A DNA stretch of 12,452 nt from an uncultured Eubacteriales bacterium (GTDB lineage: Bacteria > Bacillota > Clostridia > Christensenellales > Borkfalkiaceae): assembly GCA_905211955.1 (NCBI GenBank), contig CAJMCT010000026.1, positions 1 through 12,452 on the forward strand, given 5' to 3'. Positions 5,929-12,452 of this stretch are shown piece after piece. Each line of letters opens with the position of its first letter. Position 1 is the first letter of the stretch. Under the pieces are notes generated by a model. It was given only the letters and a program-made list of their open reading frames with translations. It was not told the DNA's origin and made no database searches. Both the position numbers and the translations under genes were made by a program.

Positions 5929-8097
5929 TTAGCCTTTATAGTAATTGATTAAGCAACCTTTAAGGATAATCTTCTTTTCCGCTTCGGTTAAGGGATCGAG
6001 TTTTAAGGTGATTGTTCTTGTTTTTTCGCCTATAACTTTTGCCTTGAATTCCTTAGCGCCGGATAGTATACCTTCTTTTACGTTTTCTACGTAAACGTAG
6101 TCGCCTACGTTAAAGTCGTTTTTATCTGCAAGGAAAGGTATCATACCCCAGTTGATTAAGTTGCTACGATATCTTTTGGTTGCATACTCGTAAGCGATAT
6201 TTGCTACACCGCCTAAAACCCTTTGGCAAGAAGCCGCTTGTTCTCTTGCCGAGCCGTCGCCCGGTTTAATAGAACAAACTACGCTACCGTAAGAAGTGTT
6301 TTCTTTGTCAAGCCCTAAGTTTTCGGGGAATCCTTCGCTCTTTACCGCTTTTGCGCGTTCAACGTATTTGGGGTCTTTTCTAGAAAGTGCAAATTCGGCA
6401 AGTTTTAAGGGGTTAGACCTATAAGACGAAGTTTCGCCCGACGGAATAAGTTCGTCAGTAGTAGTGACGGGGTCGTTTAGAACGGATACGACTTTAAGTA
6501 AAAGGTTATCCTTTAATTCTTCCATCTTGGGCCAATCGGCAATGTTGGGTCCGTAAACTAAGTTTTTAGCATTGTCCCCACTGCCTACCGCATTATAAAC
6601 CCTTGCTTTATAAATCTTGTTGTCGTAGCGATATTTCTTGATTTTCTTTTTATATTCTACGTCGAGCGCCGAAGTGATAGCACCGCCGTTCATAGCGGTT
6701 GCGGCAATACTTCTTGCGTCCATAAGCGCAACAGCGGAAAGTTGTCCGTTAGCAGGCTTACTGCCTTCTCTACTTTCAAAGTTTCTAGTGGTGTGTCTAA
6801 TAGATAAACCGTTGTTTTGCGGAACGTCACCCGCACCGAAACAAGGTCCACAGAAAGCCGTTTTCATAACCGCACCGTTCGTCATAAGTTTTGAAACGTA
6901 GCCGTTTTCTACTAAGCCTTTATATACAGGTTGGCTTGAAGGATAAACGTCTAAGGTAAAGTCGTTATTATTTATCGAGGTATCCCCTAAAATATCAGAT
7001 GCTTCGGCAATATTTTCATACATACCGCCAGCGCAACCTGCGATAACGCCTTGTTCAACGTAGACTTTGCCATCTTTAATCTTATTGGTAAGTTTAAATT
7101 CGCCCTTGCCTTCGGGAAGAAGTTTTTTGCCGGCTTCTTCGCACTCACGCAAAAGTTCGTATGGGCGAGATAAAAATTCTTTGATAGTATAAGCATTTGA
7201 CGGGTGGAAAGGAAGGGCAATCATTGGCTCTACCTTGCTTAAATTTATAACGATAGCCTTATCGTAATAAGCGCCGTCTTTGGGAGAAAGTTTTTTATAC
7301 GCTTCTTCTCTACCGTGAAGTGCTAAATATTCTTTAGTCTTTTCGTCGGTTTCCCAAACCGAAGATAAACAAGTGGTTTCGGTAGTCATAACGTCTATAC
7401 CGTGGCGAGATTCCATAGAAAGGCCACTAATACCGCCACCGATAAATTCTAAAATTCTATTCTTAACGAAACCCGACTTAAAGGTTGCCTTAACTAGCGC
7501 GAGCGCAACGTCGTGCGGGCCAACACCCTTTCTTAACTTGCCTTTAAGGTATACTGCAACGATTTCGGGCATATCTACGTCGTACGTTTTATTTAAGAGT
7601 TGTTTAACGAGTTCGGGTCCGCCTTCGCCTACTGCCATAGTTCCTAACGCACCGTATCTCGTATGGCTATCAGAACCTAAAATCATAGCGCCGGGGTATG
7701 CGCGAACTTCTCTCATATATTGGTGAATAACCGCTAAGTGCGGAGGCACGAAAGCACCACCGTATTTTTTAGCAGCGGATAATCCAAAAACGTGGTCGTC
7801 TTCATTGATAGTTCCACCAACTGCACAAAGTGAGTTGTGGCAGTTAGTTAAAGTATAAGGAAGAGGGAATTTTTCTAAGCCCGATGCCTTTGCCGTTTGA
7901 ATAATACCAACGTAAGTTATATCGTGCGAAGTGATTTCGTCAAACTTTAAGTTTAACTTTTTATCGTCATTAGAAAGGTTGTGCGCCTTTAAAATGTTAT
8001 AAGACATAGTGCCTTTTTGCGCTTCTTTGTCGGGGGTTTTCGCCTTAACGAGTTTTCCACCCGTATAGTAAACACCGTTTTTAATAAGTTTTATCAT
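5929..8097 (-). CDS. Aconitase-family hydratase
   Basis: A 722-residue [4Fe-4S] hydro-lyase of the aconitase family, most likely making isocitrate from citrate. Cluster ligands are C355, C416 and C419 (CGPC at 416-419). Catalytic positions of mitochondrial aconitase are traceable: DSHT at 143-146, R438 and R443 in TTRNFESRE, R560 in SSYRSNP, and S616/R618 in GDGSAREQ. The swivel (LeuD-like) domain is about 555-700. It is odd that the first cysteine sits in GCAGGMYEN (354-362), where canonical aconitases have SCTNSSYED; the neighbours of the cysteine have changed. The length is below AcnA (about 890) and is closer to the mitochondrial or E. coli YbhJ size class. The start at 8097 has a GAGG SD 6 nt upstream; an in-frame ATG at 8142 falls in the -10 box and is rejected. 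Citrate is the likely but not certain substrate. Confidence 0.85.
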   Translation of the reverse strand: MIKLIKNGVYYTGGKLVKAKTPDKEAQKGTMSYNILKAHNLSNDDKKLNLKFDEITSHDITYVGIIQTAKASGLEKFPLPYTLTNCHNSLCAVGGTINEDDHVFGLSAAKKYGGAFVPPHLAVIHQYMREVRAYPGAMILGSDSHTRYGALGTMAVGEGGPELVKQLLNKTYDVDMPEIVAVYLKGKLRKGVGPHDVALALVKATFKSGFVKNRILEFIGGGISGLSMESRHGIDVMTTETTCLSSVWETDEKTKEYLALHGREEAYKKLSPKDGAYYDKAIVINLSKVEPMIALPFHPSNAYTIKEFLSRPYELLRECEEAGKKLLPEGKGEFKLTNKIKDGKVYVEQGVIAGCAGGMYENIAEASDILGDTSINNNDFTLDVYPSSQPVYKGLVENGYVSKLMTNGAVMKTAFCGPCFGAGDVPQNNGLSIRHTTRNFESREGSKPANGQLSAVALMDARSIAATAMNGGAITSALDVEYKKKIKKYRYDNKIYKARVYNAVGSGDNAKNLVYGPNIADWPKMEELKDNLLLKVVSVLNDPVTTTDELIPSGETSSYRSNPLKLAEFALSRKDPKYVERAKAVKSEGFPENLGLDKENTSYGSVVCSIKPGDGSAREQAASCQRVLGGVANIAYEYATKRYRSNLINWGMIPFLADKNDFNVGDYVYVENVKEGILSGAKEFKAKVIGEKTRTITLKLDPLTEAEKKIILKGCLINYYKG

Positions 8098-8140
8098 AAG
8101 TTGCCTCGTCAAAAATTTATTTTTTAGATTTTGCCTTTTC

Positions 8141-8169
8141 ATTATATATTAAAAGACTGCTTTTTGCAA
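8141..8169 (-). promoter_or_regulatory. Sigma-A promoter of the aconitase gene
   Basis: Minus strand: TTGCAA (8169-8164), 17 nt, TATAAT (8146-8141). Transcription would begin near 8134, about 37 nt before the chosen ATG at 8097. The same -35 hexamer and spacer occur in the internal yqfD promoter. No clear operator palindrome was seen around it. Confidence 0.82.
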
Positions 8170-8210
8170 GTGAGAAAGTCTTGTTTCGGCATAAAATATT
8201 AAAATATCCG

Positions 8211-8239
8211 TTGATTTTTAAATTAAATTATAATACAAT
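8211..8239 (+). promoter_or_regulatory. Sigma-A promoter of the PH-domain protein gene
   Basis: TTGATT (8211-8216), 17 nt, TACAAT (8234-8239): four and five consensus matches. It points away from the aconitase promoter, with about 41 nt between the two -35 boxes. An overlapping TATAAT at 8229-8234 has no -35 at the right distance. Confidence 0.6.
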
Positions 8240-8256
8240 ATTTCTCGGAGAGAAAA

Positions 8257-8709
8257 ATGAAAAAGTTTAAGTTTAATTATTCCACACCCGTGTGGGTGCT
8301 TCTTTTTATCGTTATAGGGCTTTCTATCGTAGGCATTGCTTGGAATATCTATAACGTAATATCATTTTCAAGCGTAGAAACTTTTAAGGCGGTTTTGTAT
8401 TCTTTTTCGGTTTTAATCGTTTTGTTTTTATTAGTGCTATCAGTTAGCGTTTGCTTTTACGGTTGCTATACTTTTACCGAAAAGCACCTAATTTCGCATT
8501 TTGGAATAATATCTTCTAAAATTCCGATAGATAGCATTATAGGAATAACACACTTTAAAAAATCTAATAAACTCGTTATCTACTTAAAAGATAACAAATA
8601 TTCGGTAATCATAATTTCCCCAAAAGATTACGACGAATTTATAGGCACGCTACTTAAACTTAACGTGCAAATTTCATATTCTTCGCAAGAAAACGACGGG
8701 GAAATTTAA
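8257..8709 (+). CDS. Two-TM membrane protein with bacterial PH-like domain
   Basis: The 150-residue product is of unknown function. Two hydrophobic segments (about 11-35 and 44-70) anchor it in the membrane. They are followed by a cytoplasmic beta-rich part (about 71-140) that begins YTFTEKHLISHFGIISSKIP and continues with IDSIIGITHFKKS and a final ISPKDYDEFI. This layout (TM pair, then 'L..r.G....ip...I..i......' and 'iSP.....F') resembles the YyaB-like bacterial PH domain (bPH_4). The family has no defined biochemical role that I know of. The ATG has a CGGAGAG SD 4-5 nt upstream. It stands alone, divergent from the aconitase gene. No intrinsic terminator was found between its stop and the mgtE promoter 27 nt later, so read-through into the riboswitch is possible. 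Confidence 0.72.
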   Translation: MKKFKFNYSTPVWVLLFIVIGLSIVGIAWNIYNVISFSSVETFKAVLYSFSVLIVLFLLVLSVSVCFYGCYTFTEKHLISHFGIISSKIPIDSIIGITHFKKSNKLVIYLKDNKYSVIIISPKDYDEFIGTLLKLNVQISYSSQENDGEI

Positions 8710-8736
8710 AAAAATTATAAAAGTTGCCCTATATTG

Positions 8737-8765
8737 TTGACAACGTTTAATTTAGAGAGTAAAAT
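8737..8765 (+). promoter_or_regulatory. mgtE: Sigma-A promoter of the M-box/mgtE unit
   Basis: TTGACA (8737-8742), a 17-nt spacer, and TAAAAT (8760-8765), eleven of twelve consensus bases. The predicted start near 8772 lies about 10 nt before the first conserved part of the riboswitch. Confidence 0.85.
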
Positions 8766-8781
8766 TTTTATTGTAATTTGA

Positions 8782-8955
8782 TTGTCCGGTAGGTAAGGCT
8801 ACCATAGGGATACGGATTGCTACCGCAAAATGGTGGAGACACTATGAGATGGTTAAAAGGTTTTGTCGAAAACAAGGCTTGACCTAACGCAATTACACCG
8901 CCCTGTGATGCTAAAGCCCGTATGGTTGTATCCGCTAAACATATTGGCGAATAAT
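8782..8955 (+). promoter_or_regulatory. M-box (ykoK leader) magnesium riboswitch aptamer
   Basis: The leader of mgtE carries the conserved blocks of the M-box in order: GGTAGGTAAGGCTACC (8788-8803), GGGATACGGATTGCTACCGC (8807-8826), GGTGGAGACACTATGAGA (8832-8849), then, after a variable arm, GATGCTAAAGCCC (8907-8919) and GTATCC with CGCTAAA near the 3' end. M-boxes bind several Mg2+ ions and, when Mg2+ is plentiful, fold so that a terminator forms and transport genes stay off. Here the aptamer is followed by a clear terminator (8968-8996) and then mgtE, the classic target. Boundaries are approximate (within about 8 nt), because the closing P1 helix was judged by eye. Confidence 0.94.
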
Positions 8956-8967
8956 TTTTGACCTTTT

Positions 8968-8996
8968 GTCTACCGAGATATCGGTAGACTTTTTTT
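8968..8996 (+). terminator. M-box expression-platform terminator
   Basis: GTCTACCGA (8968-8976), loop GATA, TCGGTAGAC (8981-8989): a 9-bp perfect stem followed by seven T. It stands between the aptamer and the mgtE SD. Its 5' arm can instead pair with the aptamer's 5' strand at 8787-8798 (six Watson-Crick pairs CGGTAG/CTACCG, then G-T, T-G, A-T, A-T, G-T, G-T). That would be the antiterminator at low Mg2+. Confidence 0.9.
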
Positions 8997-9019
8997 ATTA
9001 AATTGATAAGGAGTGTGCT

Positions 9020-10396
9020 ATGACCGAAGAATTAGAAACCTTGTTTGAAAAACTTTCTTATTTTTTCGAGAATAGAAAGTTTGCTGACCTTAGAATGACC
9101 GCACTCGATATGCAGCCTTTCGATATAGCAGAATTTATCGAAAATAATTTAGACGATAAAGAACAAATCGTCTTTTTCCGCTTGCTTCCGAAAGAACTTG
9201 CAAGCGACGTTTTCGTTGAACTTGACGCGGATACACAAGAAGAATTAGTCCACTCTTTTACCGATAAAGAACTTAAAGCCGTTTTAGACGATATGTTCTT
9301 AGACGATACCGTAGACATTATTGAAGAAATGCCTGCTAACGTCGTTAAACGTATTCTTAAAAACGCAGACCCACAAGACCGCAAACACATTAATACTCTT
9401 TTAGAATATCCCGACGACTCGGCGGGTAGCATTATGACCCCTGAGTTTATATCGCTTACCCAAAGCATGACCGTTGAAGACGCTTTGGAAAGAATTAGAC
9501 AAACGGGTGTTAATAAAGAAACCATTTACACTTGCTATGTCACCGATAGAAAAAAACATCTTATCGGTGTTGTCACGGCAAAAGACCTTTTGCTTTCTGA
9601 TAAAAAAGAACTCATCGAAAACATTATGGACGTAAACGTTGTCACTACCGACACGTTAGAAGACAAAGAACAAGTGGCAATTAAACTTTCTAACTACGAC
9701 TACTTGGCACTTCCCGTTATCGACAAGGAAGGGTGCTTGGTTGGTATCGTCACCGTCGACGACGCGGTGGACGTTTTGCAAGAAGAAGCAACCGAAGATA
9801 TTCAAAAAATGGCGGCTATATTGCCTACCGAAACGCCATACCTAAAACAAAGTATTTGGCAAATTTGGTTAAACCGTGTACCGTGGCTTTTACTACTTAT
9901 GATTTCCGCAACGTTTACGAGTATGATTTTATCAAGTTATGAAAATAGTTTGGCGGCAATCGTCAGCGGTGCTACGCTCTATGCTTTCGTGCCTATGTTA
10001 ATGGGTACTGCTGGTAATGCCGGAAACCAATCTTCCGTAACGGTAATTCGTGCGCTAGCCATCGAAGAAGTTCAGTTTAAGGATACGCTTAAAGTAATTT
10101 GGAAAGAACTTCGCGCTTCCTTTTTCTTGGGGCTTACCGTTGCAATAGTGTGCTTTGGAAAAATAATGCTTATAGATAGTTTGTACAACGATATAACCAT
10201 TGAGATTGCACTTATAGTTTCGGGCGTTTTATTCTTAACCATAATGATGGCGAAAATGGTTGGCTGTATTCTTCCGCTTATCGCTAAAAAATGTAAACTC
10301 GACCCAGCAGTCGTTGCAAGCCCGTTTATGACTACCATTGTAGACGTGTTATCACTTATCCTTTACTGCTCTATAGCAATAGCATTTTTAAGTTAA
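9020..10396 (+). CDS. mgtE: Magnesium transporter MgtE
   Basis: MgtE is a homodimeric, Mg2+-gated Mg2+ channel of the plasma membrane. The 458-residue product has the whole family layout. The cytoplasmic N domain is about 20-135 (PFDIAEFI, PDDSAGSIMTPEF at 131-143). Two CBS domains follow, about 138-201 and 202-262 (second with DYLALPVIDKEG and GIVTVDDAVDV). The five-helix membrane domain runs from about 285 to 458. The pore signature P-x-L-M-G-T-A-G-N-A-G-N-Q is at 325-337. The aspartate that binds Mg2+ in the T. thermophilus pore (D432 there) corresponds to D442 in TTIVDVLS, with D428 in KLDPAV. The ATG has an AAGGAG SD 6 nt upstream. Expression is controlled by the M-box in its leader, and the protein itself senses Mg2+ through the N/CBS domains, so Mg2+ acts at two levels. 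A terminator follows 16 nt after the stop. Confidence 0.97.
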   Translation: MTEELETLFEKLSYFFENRKFADLRMTALDMQPFDIAEFIENNLDDKEQIVFFRLLPKELASDVFVELDADTQEELVHSFTDKELKAVLDDMFLDDTVDIIEEMPANVVKRILKNADPQDRKHINTLLEYPDDSAGSIMTPEFISLTQSMTVEDALERIRQTGVNKETIYTCYVTDRKKHLIGVVTAKDLLLSDKKELIENIMDVNVVTTDTLEDKEQVAIKLSNYDYLALPVIDKEGCLVGIVTVDDAVDVLQEEATEDIQKMAAILPTETPYLKQSIWQIWLNRVPWLLLLMISATFTSMILSSYENSLAAIVSGATLYAFVPMLMGTAGNAGNQSSVTVIRALAIEEVQFKDTLKVIWKELRASFFLGLTVAIVCFGKIMLIDSLYNDITIEIALIVSGVLFLTIMMAKMVGCILPLIAKKCKLDPAVVASPFMTTIVDVLSLILYCSIAIAFLS

Positions 10397-10412
10397 TAAA
10401 ATTTAAAAAATT

Positions 10413-10438
10413 AAAGGCGTTTCGTTTGAAACGCCTTT
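10413..10438. terminator. Terminator between mgtE and the sirtuin gene
   Basis: AAAGGCGTTTC (10413-10423), loop GTTT, GAAACGCCTTT (10428-10438): an 11-bp perfect stem followed on the plus strand by more T and TTCTTTT. On the minus strand the stem is followed by TTTAATTTTTTAAATTTT, a weaker but usable tract, so it may also end the icd-sirtuin transcript. Confidence 0.85.
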
Positions 10439-10445
10439 TTTTCTT

Positions 10446-11171
10446 TTACTTTACCGCTTCCATCAAAACCTTATCGATAGGCTCTCTTATAATAAGCGTA
10501 GCCATATCGTCATAAGGGGTTGGGGTTTTGTTTATGATAACTAAGTTTTTACCCTTGAAAAACCTTATGAAACTTGCCGCAGGGTTTACCTGAAGGGAAG
10601 TTCCGCCAACTATTAAAAGGTCTGCTAAACAAACCGACCTTATCGATAGAGTTATAGCGTCTTCATCTAAGTTTTCACCGTATAAAACTACGTCGGGCTT
10701 AATAACACCGCCACACTTATCGCAACAAGGCACGCCCTTTTTGTCGATAACGGTATCAAGCCCAAACGGAGCACCACATCTTAAACATTTGTTGCGGAGT
10801 ACCGAGCCGTGAAGTTCAATAACGTTTTTACTGCCCGCTTTTTGGTGAAGCCCGTCTATGTTTTGAGTGATTACTGCTTTAAGTTTTCCGTCCTTTTCAA
10901 GTTTTGCAAGCGCTTTATGTGCAGAGTTCGGCTCTGCCGACGGAAAAAGCATATATTTTTTATAATAATCGTAAAACTCTTTGGTCTTAGAAAGAAAGAA
11001 TTCGTGGCTTAAAACTTGTTCGGGCGAATACTTTTTATAAGTTTCGCTATAAAGCCCGTCTTCACTACGGAAATCGGGTATACCGCTAGCCGTAGAAACG
11101 CCTGCTCCACCCAAAAACACTATATTTTCGGCTTTTTCTATAAGCCCTTTTAAAATTTCCGCTTCTTTCAT
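10446..11171 (-). CDS. cobB: Sir2-family NAD-dependent protein deacylase
   Basis: Sirtuins remove acetyl or other acyl groups from protein lysines using NAD+. The 241-residue product has the complete core: GAGVSTASGIPDFR at 22-35 (NAD binding), TQNIDGLH at 102-109, the catalytic H121 in LHGS, GGTSLQVNP at 189-197, and a zinc ribbon with C129-x2-C132 and C150-x2-C153. It resembles the Thermotoga Sir2-type bacterial enzymes rather than an enzyme with long extensions; acyl preference cannot be read with certainty. The ATG starts 9 nt after the icd stop with only a weak A-rich SD (AAAAAG), so translation probably depends on coupling to icd. Shared transcription with isocitrate dehydrogenase suggests a link to central metabolism. 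The symbol follows common bacterial usage. Confidence 0.94.
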   Translation of the reverse strand: MKEAEILKGLIEKAENIVFLGGAGVSTASGIPDFRSEDGLYSETYKKYSPEQVLSHEFFLSKTKEFYDYYKKYMLFPSAEPNSAHKALAKLEKDGKLKAVITQNIDGLHQKAGSKNVIELHGSVLRNKCLRCGAPFGLDTVIDKKGVPCCDKCGGVIKPDVVLYGENLDEDAITLSIRSVCLADLLIVGGTSLQVNPAASFIRFFKGKNLVIINKTPTPYDDMATLIIREPIDKVLMEAVK

Positions 11172-11180
11172 CTTTTTAGA

Positions 11181-12380
11181 TTAAATATTTTCGGCAATCG
11201 CCTTTAAGAATTCCTTAGAGTTAAGTTTTATAGGCGTCACGCCTTCTTTTTTGAATAAACCTACAAGGTCGCCGGTCATTTTGCCTTCTTCGATGGTTTT
11301 AACGGTTGCCTTTTCTAACTTGGTAGCAAATTCCACTAATTCGGGTGTATTATCTAATTCGCCACGTTTTTTAAGCGCACCCGTCCACGCAAAGATAGTC
11401 GCAACGGGGTTGGTAGAAGTTTCTTCGCCCTTAATATACTTGTAGTAGTGGCGAGTGACCGTGCCGTGTGCCGCTTCGTATTCGTAAACTCCGTCGGGTG
11501 AAACTAAAACGCTCGTCATCATTGCTAAACTGCCGTAAGCGGTTGCAACCATATCGCTCATTACGTCACCGTCGTAGTTTTTGCACGCCCAAACGATTCC
11601 GCCCTTGCTTCTAACTATTCTTGCAACGACGTCGTCGATAAGCGTATACATATATTCTATGCCGGCGCTATCGAATTTATCTTTGTATTCATTTTCAAAG
11701 ATTTCGGCAAAAATCTTTTTGAAGTTTCCGTCGTAAACCTTGCTAATTGTATCCTTAGTAGAAAACCAAAGCGGAAGTTTTTGGTCTAACGCATAGTTAA
11801 AGCAAGCCCTAGCAAAACTTTTGATACTCTTATCGGTATTGTGCATTGCGCAAACTATACCGTCACCATTAAAGTCGTGAATAAGTTCTCTCTTTTCATT
11901 ACCTTCTCTATCGGTGAATACGAGTTCCGCCTTTCCTTCGCCCGCTAAACCGTCTACCGCTTTATAAATATCGCCGTATGCGTGACGAGCGATAACGATA
12001 GGTTTAGTCCACGTGGGAATATACGGGGTTATGCCGTCAACTAATATAGGCGCTCTAAAAACCGTGCCGTCTAAAATTGCGCGGATAGTTCCGTTAGGAC
12101 TTTTCCACATTTTTTTAAGGTTGTATTCGCTCATACGTTGAACGTTTGGGGTAATAGTTGCACACTTTACCGCAACACCGTATTTTAAGGTTGCTTCAGC
12201 GCTTAATCTCGTCACTTCATCGTCCGTTTTGTCACGCTCAACAAGTCCTAAATCGTAATACTCGGTTTTTAAATCAACGTAAGGCTCTATCAATATTTCT
12301 TTAATCCAGCCCCAAAGAACTCTGGTCATTTCGTCCCCGTCCATTTCGACGAGGGGAGTTTTCATCTTGATTTTTTCCAT
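11181..12380 (-). CDS. icd: NADP-dependent isocitrate dehydrogenase, homodimeric eukaryote-like type
   Basis: This converts isocitrate and NADP+ to 2-oxoglutarate, CO2 and NADPH in the cytoplasm. The 399 residues align with the type II (human IDH1/IDH2-like) family and not with E. coli Icd. Substrate residues seen: SPNGTIR at 94-100, R109, R132 in ARHAYGDIY and Y139. Metal site: D249/D250 region and YDGDVMSD at 269-276 (D272, D276). NADP recognition: HGTVTRHY at 305-312, where R310-H311 correspond to the R-H pair that binds the 2'-phosphate. ETSTNPVATIFAW (320-331 region) is the family C-terminal signature. The ATG at 12380 has AAGGA 8 nt upstream; M6 has no SD. It heads an operon with the sirtuin gene. 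With the aconitase at 5929-8097 it supplies 2-oxoglutarate for glutamate synthesis, and NADPH. Confidence 0.96.
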   Translation of the reverse strand: MEKIKMKTPLVEMDGDEMTRVLWGWIKEILIEPYVDLKTEYYDLGLVERDKTDDEVTRLSAEATLKYGVAVKCATITPNVQRMSEYNLKKMWKSPNGTIRAILDGTVFRAPILVDGITPYIPTWTKPIVIARHAYGDIYKAVDGLAGEGKAELVFTDREGNEKRELIHDFNGDGIVCAMHNTDKSIKSFARACFNYALDQKLPLWFSTKDTISKVYDGNFKKIFAEIFENEYKDKFDSAGIEYMYTLIDDVVARIVRSKGGIVWACKNYDGDVMSDMVATAYGSLAMMTSVLVSPDGVYEYEAAHGTVTRHYYKYIKGEETSTNPVATIFAWTGALKKRGELDNTPELVEFATKLEKATVKTIEEGKMTGDLVGLFKKEGVTPIKLNSKEFLKAIAENI

Positions 12381-12409
12381 AGCAAATATCCTTTATTTTT
12401 ATCATTTGT

Positions 12410-12438
12410 ATTTTACCACACTGCGTTTTAATTTACAA
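12410..12438 (-). promoter_or_regulatory. Predicted sigma-A promoter of icd
   Basis: Minus strand: TTGTAA (12438-12433), 17 nt, TAAAAT (12415-12410), with TGG directly before the -10 (extended -10). Transcription would begin near 12403, about 23 nt before the ATG. The -35 is weaker (four of six), which the extended -10 can offset. Bases 12439-12452 show nothing else. Confidence 0.65.
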
Positions 12439-12452
12439 GCGTTTTGAACTCT

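Noticed and set aside
7373..7726. 117-codon open frame on the plus strand opposite the aconitase
   Set aside because: Shadow of the conserved aconitase coding frame; no motif or SD.
8098..8142. In-frame upstream ATG at 8142 that would add 15 residues to the aconitase
   Set aside because: It overlaps the -10 box TATAAT (8141-8146) and precedes the predicted transcription start; the ATG at 8097 has a proper GAGG SD and a typical N-terminus.
8229..8234. TATAAT as -10 of the PH-like gene
   Set aside because: The only -35 candidate (8211-8216) would be 12 nt away; TACAAT at 8234-8239 gives the right 17-nt spacing.
8782..8955. Other riboswitch classes (for example NiCo or cobalamin) for the mgtE leader
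   Set aside because: The ordered M-box sequence blocks and the mgtE target fit the Mg2+ M-box much better.
9058..9525. 155-codon open frame on the minus strand within mgtE
   Set aside because: It is antisense to the MgtE N and CBS domains; the low-complexity serine-rich product has no start signals.

Overview
This AT-rich window looks like chromosomal core sequence from a spore-forming (or ancestrally spore-forming) Bacillota, most likely a Clostridia-type lineage. The grounds are the yqfC-yqfD-pgpH-ybeY-era-yqzL-recO gene order, known from Bacillus and related genomes, the sporulation families YqfC and YqfD, strong SD sequences, and an M-box riboswitch ahead of mgtE. The genus cannot be named from the sequence. 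No insertion sequence, prophage, CRISPR array, tRNA or rRNA was seen.

Region 1 (about 30-5015, minus strand) is one tightly packed operon: yqfC, yqfD, pgpH, ybeY, era, a 39-residue yqzL-like gene, and recO, closed by an intrinsic terminator. It joins sporulation genes to housekeeping genes: a c-di-AMP phosphodiesterase-type membrane protein, an rRNA maturation endonuclease, the 30S-assembly GTPase Era, and a recombination mediator. Compared with the Bacillus layout, phoH, dgkA and cdd are missing. PgpH lacks the large extracellular domain usual for its family. A sigma-E-like promoter precedes yqfC, and a near-consensus vegetative promoter lies inside yqfD. Together they could explain how sporulation and housekeeping genes share one operon.

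Region 2 (about 5060-8170) holds a plus-strand short-chain dehydrogenase with its own sigma-A-type promoter. It faces a minus-strand aconitase-family hydratase, and a hairpin terminator that works in both directions lies between them. The aconitase promoter also fixes its start at 8097, not at a further upstream ATG.

Region 3 (about 8210-10440, plus strand) holds a small two-TM protein with a PH-like domain, then a promoter, an Mg2+-sensing M-box riboswitch with its terminator, and the Mg2+ channel/transporter MgtE. A 12-pair antiterminator can be drawn between the 5' strand of the aptamer and the terminator.

Region 4 (about 10410-12440, minus strand) is a two-gene operon: NADP-dependent isocitrate dehydrogenase followed 9 nt later by a Sir2-family NAD-dependent deacylase. 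With the aconitase this supplies the citrate to 2-oxoglutarate arm of the TCA cycle; no citrate synthase lies in the window.

No wholly new system was found. The points most worth a second look are the sensor-less PgpH, the two-tier promoter arrangement in the yqfC operon, the altered first cysteine motif of the aconitase, the M-box switching helix, and the icd-sirtuin pairing.
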